A stretch of DNA of 64,000 nt from Buttiauxella sp. A111 (GTDB lineage: Bacteria > Pseudomonadota > Gammaproteobacteria > Enterobacterales > Enterobacteriaceae), in contig NZ_BJFN01000003.1 in NCBI RefSeq assembly GCF_014189855.1, positions 558,001 to 622,000 of the forward strand. Direction: 5' to 3'. The position numbers were made by a program, and so were the translations under genes. Each line of letters begins with the position of its first letter. The stretch's first letter is position 1. Under the pieces are notes generated by a model. That model was not told the DNA's origin and made no database searches. It worked only from the letters and a program-made list of their open reading frames with translations. Below are positions 21,617 to 31,005 of the stretch, in pieces.

Positions 21617-21910
21617 TTATTTGTCAGCCAAATAACGGCAAAGATAAGACGTTGGTTCGGCAACTTGTAAATGGAATTCACTGTGTCCAGGAACATGGAA
21701 CACGGTGCCCGCAGCATAGGTTTTCCACTCGGTTTCACCCGGCAGCAAAACGTGTAATGCCCCACTAACCACTGTCATTTCTTCTGGTTGGGCAGTACTG
21801 AAAGCATATTCACCTTCAACCATTACCCCAACACTCGCGCGGCCAGTGCTGCTGCTGGTAAACCCAATAGATTTCACTTTACCGGAAAAGTACTCATTAC
21901 TTTGAAGCAT
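21617..21910 (-). CDS. ppnP: Pyrimidine/purine nucleoside phosphorylase
   Basis: PpnP (YaiE) is a small cupin-fold enzyme that phosphorolyses several nucleosides. The conserved region starts [16 protein letters not shown] at the ATG at 21910; an upstream in-frame ATG at 21976 has no homology behind it. E. coli PpnP ends in CRYL (94 residues). Here three extra residues (ADK) follow, with the stop codon at the ERIC boundary. The typical [10 protein letters not shown] segment is intact. Confidence 0.93.
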   Translation of the reverse strand: MLQSNEYFSGKVKSIGFTSSSTGRASVGVMVEGEYAFSTAQPEEMTVVSGALHVLLPGETEWKTYAAGTVFHVPGHSEFHLQVAEPTSYLCRYLADK

Positions 21911-21990
21911 GACCTGGCCCTTTTTAAAATAGTTGAAAAAACAATATAGAGGGGAACGGAAGAACCTGTCACGCAAATTATTGCCCGCCG

Positions 21991-22668
21991 TTACGCGAGT
22001 AATTCTGACGCTAAGCGAGCAATCAGCACGTTCGATAATAATACTGGGACATCTAACGATTTTTGCAACAAATCGCGGTGTTTTTGGTGAAAGCCAAGAC
22101 AGTCAAGAAGCAATACACCTGCACCGTCCTTAACCAGTTTTTCCCCAGCCTCGATTAAATCCTGCTCGGTTCCGTGAATCGGATTCGCCAGCTCGTACAA
22201 GGGTTCGCATTGCAATAGCTGCCATTTCTTATGCTGAAATTTCAACATTTCAGGGACGGGGATAATGATACCCACCTGATGCCCATCGACAATTGAAGCC
22301 ACCAGCGGCGGGATAATGCGCTCCGGCTCCAGCAAAATACCTTTACGCACGGTAAGGTTAGAAAAACGGTGCGAGCACATCAGCAAAATGACATCGAAAC
22401 CCTGGTTATCCAGCACTTCAATCACATCCTGCAAGGCGCGTTCCACCTTTTGTTTTCCTAAATCAACTAAAACGTTCCCCGACAGAAGCGTCATGAGTGG
22501 TTCTTCGCCAGGGGAGAGGGCATATTCCGTCATCACTTCTTCATGTGATAGGTTACCCAACAGACTGAATAGTTTGATTTTTTCTTCAGAGACATGGTCT
22601 GTGAGTAGCGGCAGCATTTCACTGACCGGGACAACACCGATGGTAATAATTGCCAATGTTTGTTTCAT
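21991..22668 (-). CDS. aroM: AroM family protein
   Basis: The 225-residue length is that of E. coli AroM, a protein of unknown biochemical role co-regulated with aroL by TyrR. The sequence has the aspartate/glutamate-racemase-like look of the family, with CSHRF and LLLDCLGFH segments carrying candidate catalytic cysteines. It follows yaiA and aroL on the same strand, as in E. coli. Confidence 0.93.
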   Translation of the reverse strand: MKQTLAIITIGVVPVSEMLPLLTDHVSEEKIKLFSLLGNLSHEEVMTEYALSPGEEPLMTLLSGNVLVDLGKQKVERALQDVIEVLDNQGFDVILLMCSHRFSNLTVRKGILLEPERIIPPLVASIVDGHQVGIIIPVPEMLKFQHKKWQLLQCEPLYELANPIHGTEQDLIEAGEKLVKDGAGVLLLDCLGFHQKHRDLLQKSLDVPVLLSNVLIARLASELLA

Positions 22669-22948
22669 GCTTCGTTCCGCCCTTGTCCCATATCAGCCCC
22701 TCACTGCTGCGCTGGTACCTTTCCTGTGAATGATACTCTGCTGAAGGTCGATTAATAATTAAGCACAAAGCGTAGCAGCATAATTGCAGAGCACCTGTCG
22801 CAATGTTCAACGAAACGTCAATGACATTAATACAACTTCACGATAATGAATTATTAACAAATGAATAAAGTGAAAGATGTGATTAATCACCAGATCAATG
22901 AATTAACTTTAAAGATGAGGGGACGATTATGGCATCCATGCCGGGATC

Positions 22949-23140
22949 TTACGTTTTTTGCGGATCTTCGTAGCGCAGCTTTGCATCACGCGCTTCTTGT
23001 TCGGTCTCGTGCTCACTGATCAGCGTATCAGGATGGGGATGGTCAGCACGAAGTTGATACCAGGTCACCGTTTGGTCCGTGACCCCTTTTTCAACAGCAA
23101 CAATACGCGCTTCCCGAGGATATGGAGGATTGCTCGCCAT
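22949..23140 (-). CDS. yaiA: YaiA, small protein of the aroL-yaiA-aroM group
   Basis: The 63-residue protein matches E. coli YaiA in length and pattern: [24 protein letters not shown] and a C-terminal RYEDP. I chose the ATG at 23140 behind AAGGAAG rather than the GTG one codon earlier. Function is unknown. It lies 44 bases downstream of aroL and is probably co-transcribed. Confidence 0.92.
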   Translation of the reverse strand: MASNPPYPREARIVAVEKGVTDQTVTWYQLRADHPHPDTLISEHETEQEARDAKLRYEDPQKT

Positions 23141-23184
23141 CACACTTCCTTTGGAGATGAATGAGCATTAAGTATAGACAACAA

Positions 23185-23709
23185 TCAGCAGGCCCGAGCC
23201 GTATTCAGTACCGCCAGAACCGCTTCAACGATTTCTGCCGGAGGACGCGTGGCATCTACAACATGGTGCGCAGCCTGGTTATAGAGCGCTTCACGTGCGG
23301 CGAGTACCTCAACGATTTCATCCGTAATAGGTCTGCCCGTAAGCGTAGGACGCTGGCCTTCTTCAGGGAAAGCTTCTAAACGGGATGCCAGGATTTGCGC
23401 CGGTGCTCGCAAATAGATAACCACTCCGTTCTCACGCATAAACTGACGATTACTGTCGGCCAGAACCATACCACCACCCGTGGCAATAACCGTTCCAGGT
23501 GCCGTAACGCTTTGCAGCGCCATGGATTCACGACGGCGAAAACCTTCCCAGCCCTCTTGTGCCACGATATCAGCGACGCTCATTTTAGTGCTGGTTAAAA
23601 GGTAGTGGTCGGTATCAACAAAGTTACAGCCCAATGCCTGCGCTAGTGCAACACCCACGGTTGTTTTGCCACAACCTCGTGCGCCGACTAAATAAATAGG
23701 TTGAGTCAT
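23185..23709 (-). CDS. aroL: Shikimate kinase II
   Basis: AroL phosphorylates shikimate with ATP in the chorismate pathway. The 174 residues carry Walker [12 protein letters not shown], the shikimate-binding DTD in FVDTDHYL, the GGG motif in VIATGGGMV, and the lid arginine in [13 protein letters not shown]. Length matches E. coli AroL. A TyrR box would be expected upstream; I could not find a convincing one. Confidence 0.97.
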   Translation of the reverse strand: MTQPIYLVGARGCGKTTVGVALAQALGCNFVDTDHYLLTSTKMSVADIVAQEGWEGFRRRESMALQSVTAPGTVIATGGGMVLADSNRQFMRENGVVIYLRAPAQILASRLEAFPEEGQRPTLTGRPITDEIVEVLAAREALYNQAAHHVVDATRPPAEIVEAVLAVLNTARAC

Positions 23710-23819
23710 CAGTGGCTAATCCTCAGCAGTCCGCCAGAGTGGGTAAAAATCTGTAACGATTTTCGTTACGCGAAACATAATATCAGCAAGCTAGTACGCG
23801 GAATAGATTTACATTATTT

Positions 23820-24281
23820 TTAGGCGCTTTTTGAACGACTGGCGACGAGCAACCATTTTTCCAGTTCATTGGCAAACAGCTGACGGTCGCGCTGGCTAAG
23901 GCTATCTGGCCCGCCAGTTTGTACACCACTGGCTCTTAATGTGTCCATAAAATCGCGCATGGTCAGGCGTTCCCGGATGGTGGCAGGGGTGTACAACTCA
24001 CCCCGAGGATTCAAGGCAATCGCGCCCTTTTCCAGCACGTCGGCGGCCAGAGGAATATCTGCGGTCACCACTAAATCCCCCTTTTCACAACGGCGCACAA
24101 TTTCGTTGTCTGCTACATCAAAACCCGTTGCTACCTGCAAGGTACGAATAAAGCGCGATGGCGGGACTTTCAGCCCCTGGTTAGCAACCAGTGTCACCAT
24201 AATTTGAGCGCGCTCCGCTGCGCGAAACAACACTTCTTTAATCACTTTTGGACACGCATCAGCATCCACCCAGATTTGCAT
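23820..24281 (-). CDS. yaiI: UPF0178 family protein YaiI
   Basis: The 153-residue protein starts [18 protein letters not shown], the hallmark of the UPF0178/YaiI family, and has the PIN/NYN-like acidic residues of that fold ([22 protein letters not shown]). Molecular function is unknown. Position between aroL and the divergent proC is as in E. coli. Confidence 0.93.
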   Translation of the reverse strand: MQIWVDADACPKVIKEVLFRAAERAQIMVTLVANQGLKVPPSRFIRTLQVATGFDVADNEIVRRCEKGDLVVTADIPLAADVLEKGAIALNPRGELYTPATIRERLTMRDFMDTLRASGVQTGGPDSLSQRDRQLFANELEKWLLVASRSKSA

Positions 24282-24453
24282 GACAACTCCTGATTGTCGG
24301 GGCTAATGGGGGCGATCTTGCCGTGCTTTTCCAGAATCGCAAACTTTATCTTTCACGGCTACGAAGGAAGGCTGTTTTGCTTTAGCGTAGCGCGAGTATC
24401 AGAATGCACGTTAAGCTATGCTCATCACACAACTCAAAAGATGGAGTGAGACT

Positions 24454-25263
24454 ATGGATAAGAAGATTGGTTTTATTGGTTGCGGCAACATGGGAACAGC
24501 CATCCTTGGTGGTCTGATAGCCAGTGGACAGGTACTTCCAGGTAATATCTGGGTCTATACCCCTTCACCCGATAAAGTTCAAGCCTTGCACGAGCAATAC
24601 GGTGTTAACGCAGCAGAAAGTGCGCAGGACGTGGCACAAATTGCGGATATCGTATTTGGCGCTGTGAAACCGAATGTCATGTTAAAAGTGCTCAGTGAAG
24701 TCAGTTCCAGCTTGAATAAAGACTCGGTGGTGATCTCCATTGCTGCGGGTATTACGCTGGATTCTCTGGCTAAAGCGCTCGGCCACGATCGCAAAATCAT
24801 TCGCGCAATGCCAAATACCCCTGCGTTAGTCAATGCTGGCATGACGTCCATCACGCCAAATGCGCTGGCCACTCCCGAAGACATTGCAGATGCGGTTAAC
24901 ATTTTCCGCAGCTTTGGGCTTGCCGAAGTGGTCTCTGAATCCATGATTCATCCCGTTGTGGGAGTTAGCGGTTCAGCGCCTGCTTATGTGTTTATGTTTA
25001 TCGAAGCCATGGCTGATGCAGCTGTTCTGGGCGGTATGCCGCGCAAACAGGCATATCAATTTGCTGCACAAGCCGTCATGGGCTCAGCCAAAATGGTACT
25101 GGAAACCGGCAAACACCCAGGTGAGCTGAAAGATATGGTGTGTTCGCCAGGCGGTACGACTATTGAAGCGGTGAAAGTTCTGGAAGAGAAAGGATTCAGA
25201 GCCGCAGTGATGGAAGCCATGGTGAAATGTATGGCGAAGTCCGAGCACTTAGGTAAATCATAA
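24454..25263 (+). CDS. proC: Pyrroline-5-carboxylate reductase
   Basis: ProC makes proline from pyrroline-5-carboxylate with NAD(P)H, the last step of proline synthesis. From the ATG at 24454 the protein has 269 residues, exactly the E. coli length, and opens with the dinucleotide-binding KIGFIGCGNMGTAILGG. The C-terminal VSGSAPAYVFMFIEAM and SPGGTTIEA motifs are present. GGAGTGAG precedes this start; the longer frame from 24418 lacks homology. proB and proA, the earlier steps, lie about 22 kb away. Confidence 0.97.
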   Translation: MDKKIGFIGCGNMGTAILGGLIASGQVLPGNIWVYTPSPDKVQALHEQYGVNAAESAQDVAQIADIVFGAVKPNVMLKVLSEVSSSLNKDSVVISIAAGITLDSLAKALGHDRKIIRAMPNTPALVNAGMTSITPNALATPEDIADAVNIFRSFGLAEVVSESMIHPVVGVSGSAPAYVFMFIEAMADAAVLGGMPRKQAYQFAAQAVMGSAKMVLETGKHPGELKDMVCSPGGTTIEAVKVLEEKGFRAAVMEAMVKCMAKSEHLGKS

Positions 25264-25271
25264 TTTTGTTC

Positions 25272-25299
25272 CCCTCTCCTGTTTGCAGGAGAGGGTTTT
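25272..25299 (+). terminator. Terminator after proC
   Basis: CCCTCTCCTG at 25272-25281 pairs with CAGGAGAGGG at 25286-25295 across a TTTG loop, followed by TTTT. The T-run reaches the convergent dgcC stop codon. The arms resemble the CCCTCTCC repeat family seen at 19.3 kb. Confidence 0.88.
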
Positions 25300-26410
25300 A
25301 AGCGGCGATATCAGCCACTTCTGTACGGCTGCGCCCAAGTTTTTTCGCTTTATACAACGCCACATCAGCCGCTTTTAACCATTCGCGATAGCTCACCATA
25401 TTGTGATCAAATTCCGCCACACCAACACTGATACGCAGTGAGAAATGCGGTGCATGAGGTAAACGGAACTCATCAAGATAGTCTCGTACACGAGCCATTG
25501 CCTGTATCGCACTCTCTTGCGACGTGCCGGACATGATCACACCAAATTCGTCACCACCGAAGCGCCCCACTACATCTGTAATACGCAATGTGAGCTGCAA
25601 ATGTTCGGTGATGGCCAGAATAGCTTCATCTCCAACATCATGGCCAAATGAATCATTAATCGACTTAAAGTGGTCGATATCAATCAAAAGCAAGGTTGCA
25701 TTTCGCTGGTAGCGTTGGCAGTTATCATATTCCCCGTGCAGCAGATGTTCCCAGTGACGGCGGTTATATACCCCCGTCATGCCATCGCGTGTGCTCAATT
25801 GCATAAAGCGACGTTTATGCTCGGACAGTTTTAGTGCAGTACGGTAACTGACCAGTCCAAAGTAAGTGGGATAAATCAATAAAAACGGTAAGCAAACCCA
25901 TACCTGAGAAGGCATGGTCTGTAGATTCAGCGGGATAAGAAACAGGCCAAGCGTCAACAGGCAGCTCAGCACAATAAAACCTAAGCCGTTAAAGAACAAT
26001 TTCAGCCCGCCACAACCGACATTGTTCATGCATATCATCGCAAGTATTAATGCTGAGGGAAGCGCATTCAAACCCATTACCCCAATCCAAACGCCGCCCA
26101 TCAAAGAATCAATCATTAAATTACGGATTTCTGCCTGAGCAGGGTCTGGCGCATGATCGGCTGTTTGCCATGCTAAATGCGGCCAGATAAAACCGTTGGC
26201 AACCAGGAGTAACCACCACCATCCTGATATCGGCTGCATAACCAGCACTGAAGCGACACAGAAAAAGCCCGTCCCTAACCCAATAGTTCTCGGTATATAA
26301 ATGCGACGGGCAAATCGCCGTCCTGAGCGATGCCGGTCTTCATCGAGGTAAGTCGAGCTATCCATAAATCCCCCAGGAAGCCATTTACCAGAGTTATGAT
26401 CATCATTCAT
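25298..26410 (-). CDS. dgcC: Diguanylate cyclase DgcC (AdrA/YaiC)
   Basis: DgcC makes c-di-GMP that activates cellulose synthase, and in E. coli it is switched on by CsgD. The N-terminal part is a membrane domain (MASE2 type) with several spans beginning near FARRIYIPRTIGLG. The C-terminal GGDEF domain has an intact active site (GRFGGDEFGV) and an intact inhibitory I-site (RITD, five residues before GGDEF). The start is uncertain: I use the ATG at 26410 (MNDDHN) because a perfect TATAAT box lies 34 bases upstream of it. An in-frame ATG at 26506 lies inside a palindrome. Confidence 0.92.
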   Translation of the reverse strand: MNDDHNSGKWLPGGFMDSSTYLDEDRHRSGRRFARRIYIPRTIGLGTGFFCVASVLVMQPISGWWWLLLVANGFIWPHLAWQTADHAPDPAQAEIRNLMIDSLMGGVWIGVMGLNALPSALILAMICMNNVGCGGLKLFFNGLGFIVLSCLLTLGLFLIPLNLQTMPSQVWVCLPFLLIYPTYFGLVSYRTALKLSEHKRRFMQLSTRDGMTGVYNRRHWEHLLHGEYDNCQRYQRNATLLLIDIDHFKSINDSFGHDVGDEAILAITEHLQLTLRITDVVGRFGGDEFGVIMSGTSQESAIQAMARVRDYLDEFRLPHAPHFSLRISVGVAEFDHNMVSYREWLKAADVALYKAKKLGRSRTEVADIAA

Positions 26411-26443
26411 GATATTTAGGAATATTCTGAAACATTTGCCGTA

Positions 26444-26508
26444 ATTATAGAAAGCGTACTTTGGGGGAAAGTATGATTTTTCGGGTGAGTCAGCGAAGCG
26501 ACTCACCC
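26444..26508 (-). promoter_or_regulatory. dgcC promoter: TATAAT box and a palindrome containing a CsgD-box-like half
   Basis: On the minus strand TATAAT lies at 26449-26444. Upstream, GGGTGAGTC (26483-26491) is mirrored by GACTCACCC (26500-26508). CGGGTGAGTCA at 26482-26492 matches the CsgD consensus CGGGKGAGNKA at 10 of 11 positions. The dyad lies between psiF and dgcC but lacks a T-run on the psiF strand, so it is unlikely to be a simple terminator. CsgD control is inferred from the E. coli adrA precedent. Confidence 0.5.
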
Positions 26509-26515
26509 ATTTAGC

Positions 26516-26833
26516 TTACTGAGGCTGTTTTTTCAGGCAATTACTCATGAAGGTTTTACGCGCATCACCGGATAATGTTTGTTTCCCGGCTTCAGCATTA
26601 CACTCTTTCATTTTCTGCTGTTGCGGAGTCAGGCTTTTATCTGCGGGGGCTGACTCTCTATTTTTCAAGCAATTACTCATATAGGTTTTACGTTCATCCC
26701 CTTTAAGGGTTTTCGCGGTAGCTTGTTGATTACACGTCGTCATACGCTGTTGCTGCGGCGTCTGCACTTTGTCTGCTGCCACCGCAGAACCCATAACACT
26801 GACCAATAAAGCCATCATTAATACTGTTTTCAT
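26516..26833 (-). CDS. psiF: Phosphate-starvation-inducible protein PsiF
   Basis: The 105-residue exported protein has a signal peptide (MALLVSVMGSAVAA) and two copies of the PsiF repeat. Each contains TPQQQ(R/K)M, a Cys, a GD(E/A)RKT stretch and SNCLK. Role is unknown. In E. coli psiF follows phoA; here phoA is missing and iraP lies upstream. GGGA lies seven bases before the ATG. No good Pho box was found in front of it. Confidence 0.93.
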   Translation of the reverse strand: MKTVLMMALLVSVMGSAVAADKVQTPQQQRMTTCNQQATAKTLKGDERKTYMSNCLKNRESAPADKSLTPQQQKMKECNAEAGKQTLSGDARKTFMSNCLKKQPQ

Positions 26834-27002
26834 AGCACTATCCCTTTTAATGGAGTGCTTTAATTTTGGTATGTTTATGGCGAAAAGGCGAACTGTCAGA
26901 GGGAGATATCCTGCCGCTTCGCTATTTATTGGAACCTTTTCAGAGGAGTAATGAGAATAAATAGATTATAGCTGAGATAAAAATGTATATGGCATAACAT
27001 TA

Positions 27003-27033
27003 ATTACCCTTACTAACTATTAAGAAGGGTAAT
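27003..27033 (-). terminator. Hairpin after iraP
   Basis: ATTACCCTT at 27003-27011 pairs with AAGGGTAAT at 27025-27033 with a 13-base loop. It sits 35 bases beyond the iraP stop codon on the minus strand. The T-run is weak (TTAATGTT), so this is a moderate terminator candidate. Confidence 0.5.
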
Positions 27034-27067
27034 AATAAAATGTAGTCCAAAATAATTATAAAAAAAT

Positions 27068-27328
27068 TTAAACGCAAGGGCGGTTCAGGAGCCTCGTTAA
27101 GTTTTTCTTCAAGAGGTGAGCGTCATGAGATGTAATCGTATCACTGGGTCTGACATTGGATAAAGCGTCTTCAATGCTGGTCGTTATTGCCTGTAATTGA
27201 CTGCACTCCATTTTGTGGAGAATTGCGGTAACGACTATTTCAAGGGCTTCTATCTGTGCAACAAACTCTTTTGACTCTTCTTCTTTTTCGGCGAGTCTGG
27301 TCAGTAACTCAGAAATGAGATTTCTCAT
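27068..27328 (-). CDS. iraP: Anti-adaptor IraP, RpoS stabiliser
   Basis: IraP binds the adaptor RssB and so protects RpoS from ClpXP degradation, notably during phosphate starvation. From the ATG at 27328 the protein is 86 residues, the E. coli length. It starts MRNLISELLTRLAEKEEESKE and contains the ALEIVVTA stretch of the family, a helical coiled-coil-like region. The upstream in-frame ATG at 27439 adds 37 residues without homology. In E. coli iraP is next to phoA; here phoA is gone. Confidence 0.9.
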   Translation of the reverse strand: MRNLISELLTRLAEKEEESKEFVAQIEALEIVVTAILHKMECSQLQAITTSIEDALSNVRPSDTITSHDAHLLKKNLTRLLNRPCV

Positions 27329-27581
27329 CTTAATTGCCCCAAAGGATTTGAAGCATGACGTTATCATTCTGGTTTCATGTTGCCTAGAGGGGATCACGAC
27401 TATTTTTATATGTCTTAGCGAATTTGTGTCAGAGTGCAAAATATCTTCAGCCTGCTAACTTAAAAATAGCATCGCGAAGTTATTTCAGATCTAAAATTAA
27501 CAGCATACTTTATAGCTGATGTAATTTTGGTTAGTTTTTGCCCCTATTAAAAGGAGTAATATGCAGCACAAACATTAAAGA

Positions 27582-28802
27582 TTACGGCAGCATCTGATCT
27601 CGCATGGCATCTTGCTGCTTTTTACGCCGTAACATAATGGCCAACTGCCACACGTTAAGTAGGACGACCAACGCTGTAGCAATGAACACCCAGCGATAAC
27701 CCGCCACGGCTGACACGCCAGCACCGATTAAGGGGCCAATCACATTCCCCAGATACATAAACGATTGGTTATATCCAAAAATTCGCCCGGTCACGTGGTC
27801 ACTGGAATACTTCACGAGCATCGTTTGAACCGCTGGTAGCATTGCACCATCGGCAAAACCCAATAAAAAACGTAATACGGCCAGCTGCCCAGGTGAAGTC
27901 ACCCACGACATAGCAAAAAATAATATTACCGAAAAAATCAGCGTCGCCATTAATACTCGGGCGGTACCTATTCTGTCACCCAACTTACCTAATCGTGGCG
28001 CTGAAATAAGGGCTGAGATCCCCGGAACCGCCGCTATAAAACCACTGATAAACGCAATATTGTTACTTTCTGGGGAAAGATGTTTTATAAACAGAGCAAG
28101 TATTGGCCCCACCGAACCATTACAGAGCTGAATGACCATAGTGGTGACAAATAAACTGATCATCAATTTAGGATAAGGAAGAGAAGCAAACACCGCTTTG
28201 CCTGATAAACGATCGGCTTTACTTATTTTAGGCCGCGCACCTTCTTTTATCAGGAAGAGTGTCACTAAAAAACTGACCATTAATAACGCTGCTGTGACGT
28301 AAAAAACCACCCGCAATCCGAGGGTGTCTGCCATATATCCGCCCAGAAGTGGGCCGACAATAACCCCACTGATTTGTGCGGTTGAAAGTGTACTTAAAGC
28401 CCAGCCGCTGCGTTCCCGAGGGACTTGAGAGGCCACTAACGCCATCGCATTGGGAATATAGCCAGAGGTGAGCCCCATAACAGCGCGTAGAATAAAGAGC
28501 TGCCAAACGTTAGTGGCAAACGCCTGTAATAAAATGGCGACCGCCATCCCGAGCGATGCCCTCAACAGCATCAATTTCCGGCCTTTCCTGTCGGCCAGGC
28601 TACCCCACATTGGCGAGACAATAGCAGAAACCAGAAACGTCACACTGAAGGTCAGCCCAGACCACATTGACAATGCCTGATGAGAAGTAACGCCGAGTTG
28701 TTCAACATAGAGCGGCAAAAACGGCAGAATTTGACTGATGGCTAATCCGGTAAAAAAGCACCCGAACCATACCGAGATTAAATTGACCTTCCAGGATTCC
28801 AT
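27582..28802 (-). CDS. MFS drug efflux transporter, MdtG-like
   Basis: This is a twelve-span major facilitator protein of about 406 residues. It has the MFS motif GSLADRKGRKLMLLR after span 2 and the antiporter-type motif in span 5 (ISGVIVGPLLGGYMAD). The sequence follows E. coli MdtG closely in pattern (LPFLPLYVEQLGVT, SAPRLGKLGDRIG, GRIFGYNQSF). MdtG exports fosfomycin and deoxycholate when overproduced; the substrate here is inferred only. It lies between iraP and ddlA, where E. coli has no transporter. The start is the ATG at 28802, with a GTG three codons earlier as an alternative; no clear ribosome site is seen. Confidence 0.82.
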   Translation of the reverse strand: MESWKVNLISVWFGCFFTGLAISQILPFLPLYVEQLGVTSHQALSMWSGLTFSVTFLVSAIVSPMWGSLADRKGRKLMLLRASLGMAVAILLQAFATNVWQLFILRAVMGLTSGYIPNAMALVASQVPRERSGWALSTLSTAQISGVIVGPLLGGYMADTLGLRVVFYVTAALLMVSFLVTLFLIKEGARPKISKADRLSGKAVFASLPYPKLMISLFVTTMVIQLCNGSVGPILALFIKHLSPESNNIAFISGFIAAVPGISALISAPRLGKLGDRIGTARVLMATLIFSVILFFAMSWVTSPGQLAVLRFLLGFADGAMLPAVQTMLVKYSSDHVTGRIFGYNQSFMYLGNVIGPLIGAGVSAVAGYRWVFIATALVVLLNVWQLAIMLRRKKQQDAMRDQMLP

Positions 28803-29061
28803 ACCGTGCACGCTTTATAAGTGAAATAAATAAGCGGAATACTTTGAACCATATCATAAAATTTTAAATTAACGATATATGTCGTAGTCGCGCATCCCAA
28901 AATGAAATTGGCCAAACTAAAACCGCTGATATCCGCACATCATTGATTAAGGAATAATCATTATAGAAGTTGCGCGATTTTAAGCTGCAGGAAGCACATG
29001 AATCCTCGCAATGAGCGTGGTATGTTGTCCGCCTTTGTACAGTTTAAGGATGGGTTTAGGC

Positions 29062-30162
29062 ATGGCAAAACTGCGGGTGGGTATCGTGTTTGGTGGCAAG
29101 TCAGCAGAACACGAAGTGTCGCTGCAGTCGGCGAAAAATATTGTCGACGCCATAGATAAATCAAAGTTTGAAGTGGTGTTACTGGGGATTGATAAACAGG
29201 GCCAGTGGCACGTCAATGATGCATCCAACTATCTGTTAAACGCAGAAAACCCGGCATTGATCGCCTTGAATCGCTCAGGGACAAATGTCGCCGTGGTGCC
29301 AGGCCAAACAGAAAACCAGCTGATTGAATCCTCCTCCGCACAGTTTTTAGCGCCAGTAGATGTTATTTTCCCAATCGTTCACGGCACGTTAGGCGAAGAT
29401 GGCTCCCTGCAAGGGATGCTGCGCATGGCTAACTTACCGTTTGTCGGTTCCGGCGTGTTGGGTTCCGCCGTGAGTATGGATAAAGACGTGACAAAACGCC
29501 TGCTGCGCGATGCCGGGCTGAATATCGCACCTTTTATTACCCTTACCCGTGCAAACCGTCACAACATCAGCTTTGCTGAAGTCGAAGCAAAACTGGGCGT
29601 ACCATTGTTTATTAAGCCTGCCAACCAGGGCTCATCTGTTGGTGTTAGCAAAGTCAGCACCGCAGAGCAGTATGAAACGGCTGTGGCATTAGCCTTCGAG
29701 TTTGATCATAAAGTTGTGGTGGAAACTGGCATCAAAGGCCGTGAGATTGAATGTGCGGTTTTGGGTAATGATGCACCACAAGCGAGCACCTGCGGTGAAG
29801 TGGTCGTAAACAGTGATTTCTACTCTTACGACACCAAATATATCGATGATAAAGGTGCGCAAGTTGTGGTGCCTGCTGCGATTACCGCTGATATCAACGA
29901 TAAAATCCGTGAAATTGCAGTACGTGCGTATCAGACGCTGGAATGCAGTGGAATGGCGCGGGTGGATGTGTTCCTGACCGCTGATAATGAAGTTATTATC
30001 AATGAGATCAATACACTACCAGGCTTCACCAATATCAGCATGTATCCAAAACTCTGGCAGGCAAGCGGCTTAGATTATCAAACACTGATTACCCGTTTGA
30101 TTGAGCTGGCTCTTGAGCGCCACCAACAAGATAGCGCTCTGAAAAGTTCGATTACGGCTTAA
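29062..30162 (+). CDS. ddlA: D-alanine--D-alanine ligase A
   Basis: DdlA joins two D-alanines with ATP for peptidoglycan precursors. From the ATG at 29062 ([24 protein letters not shown]) the protein has 366 residues, as in E. coli (364). ATP-grasp features are visible: [34 protein letters not shown] and [16 protein letters not shown]. The longer frame from 29011 lacks homology. The stop codon is only three bases from the convergent yaiZ stop. Confidence 0.97.
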   Translation: MAKLRVGIVFGGKSAEHEVSLQSAKNIVDAIDKSKFEVVLLGIDKQGQWHVNDASNYLLNAENPALIALNRSGTNVAVVPGQTENQLIESSSAQFLAPVDVIFPIVHGTLGEDGSLQGMLRMANLPFVGSGVLGSAVSMDKDVTKRLLRDAGLNIAPFITLTRANRHNISFAEVEAKLGVPLFIKPANQGSSVGVSKVSTAEQYETAVALAFEFDHKVVVETGIKGREIECAVLGNDAPQASTCGEVVVNSDFYSYDTKYIDDKGAQVVVPAAITADINDKIREIAVRAYQTLECSGMARVDVFLTADNEVIINEINTLPGFTNISMYPKLWQASGLDYQTLITRLIELALERHQQDSALKSSITA

Positions 30163-30165
30163 GCC

Positions 30166-30396
30166 CTACTCTTTCGCCGCCGCCGGTTCTTCTGATTCCG
30201 GACGGCGGCGAATGATAAATCCCGCTACCCAGAAACAAATAATCCAGGTCACCAGCCCAACCGCATAGTTTTGCCAGCCTTCGGTTTTAAATCCCAGCAA
30301 GCCAATTACACCATTCAAAATAAAGATCAGGCCAATCGCTACGGCGTAATAGTGCCAGTCACGGCGCATTTTCAAAGACAATGTTTTCGCAGACAT
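30166..30396 (-). CDS. yaiZ: YaiZ, small inner-membrane protein
   Basis: The 76-residue protein has two membrane spans (YYAVAIGLIFILNGVIGLLG and VGLVTWIICFWVAGF) flanked by RRDWH and a C-terminal IIRRR cluster. It matches E. coli YaiZ in pattern and place (convergent with ddlA, divergent from yaiY). Function is unknown. Confidence 0.9.
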   Translation of the reverse strand: MSAKTLSLKMRRDWHYYAVAIGLIFILNGVIGLLGFKTEGWQNYAVGLVTWIICFWVAGFIIRRRPESEEPAAAKE

Positions 30397-30668
30397 GGTG
30401 CAATCCGTCAGGGCTAAAAAGAATACTTATTGTGGCATAGCGCGCGACGTTAAACCCCACGTTAATGCGAGACAAACAGGATAATGTTACGGAAATTTCA
30501 CCTAAGTTACGAATATGTGATCTCAGACATATATTCACAAACCAGGACTATTCTGCCCCAATAATTACCAACAATCTGATATTGACAAACAGTATGACCT
30601 GCCAAACTCAACGCAATTGAAGTATCAGGCAGATGCCTGGACCGTTTTACTGTTTCATGGGGGGCGTG

Positions 30669-30995
30669 ATGACTGATATGAGTTTGTCAAAACAGGTTGT
30701 TCCGGTCATAACCACGGTTTCAACAATGAAAGCAGAGAGATCTACCCGGAGTAATTTGGCATACGCCGCGTTCATTTTGTTCTGCTTTTGGGTTGGTACC
30801 CAGATCCTAAGTTTGATGGTTCACGCCCCTGGCGTACTTGAACATCTCGCCCAAGGTAACGATGCCACACGCCCGCGCATTGAAATGGGATTTGCAATTA
30901 GCACTGTTTTTGGCCTGGTGCCGTTTCTTGCTGGATGCATGTTACTCGGCGTGGTTTGCCTGGTGATGAGAATCCACCACCGCCATCATTTTTAA
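30669..30995 (+). CDS. yaiY: YaiY, small inner-membrane protein
   Basis: The 108-residue protein has two membrane spans (AYAAFILFCFWVGTQIL and FGLVPFLAGCMLLGVVCLV), with the LMVHAPGV and RPRIEMG segments of E. coli YaiY between them, and ends in a His-rich HHRHHF. The ATG at 30669 follows a GGGGGG stretch. Function is unknown. It is the last core gene before the AT-rich island. Confidence 0.87.
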   Translation: MTDMSLSKQVVPVITTVSTMKAERSTRSNLAYAAFILFCFWVGTQILSLMVHAPGVLEHLAQGNDATRPRIEMGFAISTVFGLVPFLAGCMLLGVVCLVMRIHHRHHF

Positions 30996-31005
30996 CCCTG
31001 GCTCA

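Noticed and set aside
23745-23800. Possible TyrR box upstream of aroL (GTAAC-N7-GTTAC palindrome)
   Set aside because: The spacing between the expected G and C is 15 rather than 14 and the outer bases do not fit; not convincing as TyrR.
26834-27067. Remnant of phoA or a Pho box for psiF
   Set aside because: No alkaline phosphatase-like residues in any frame, and no 18-mer with a good match to the PhoB consensus.
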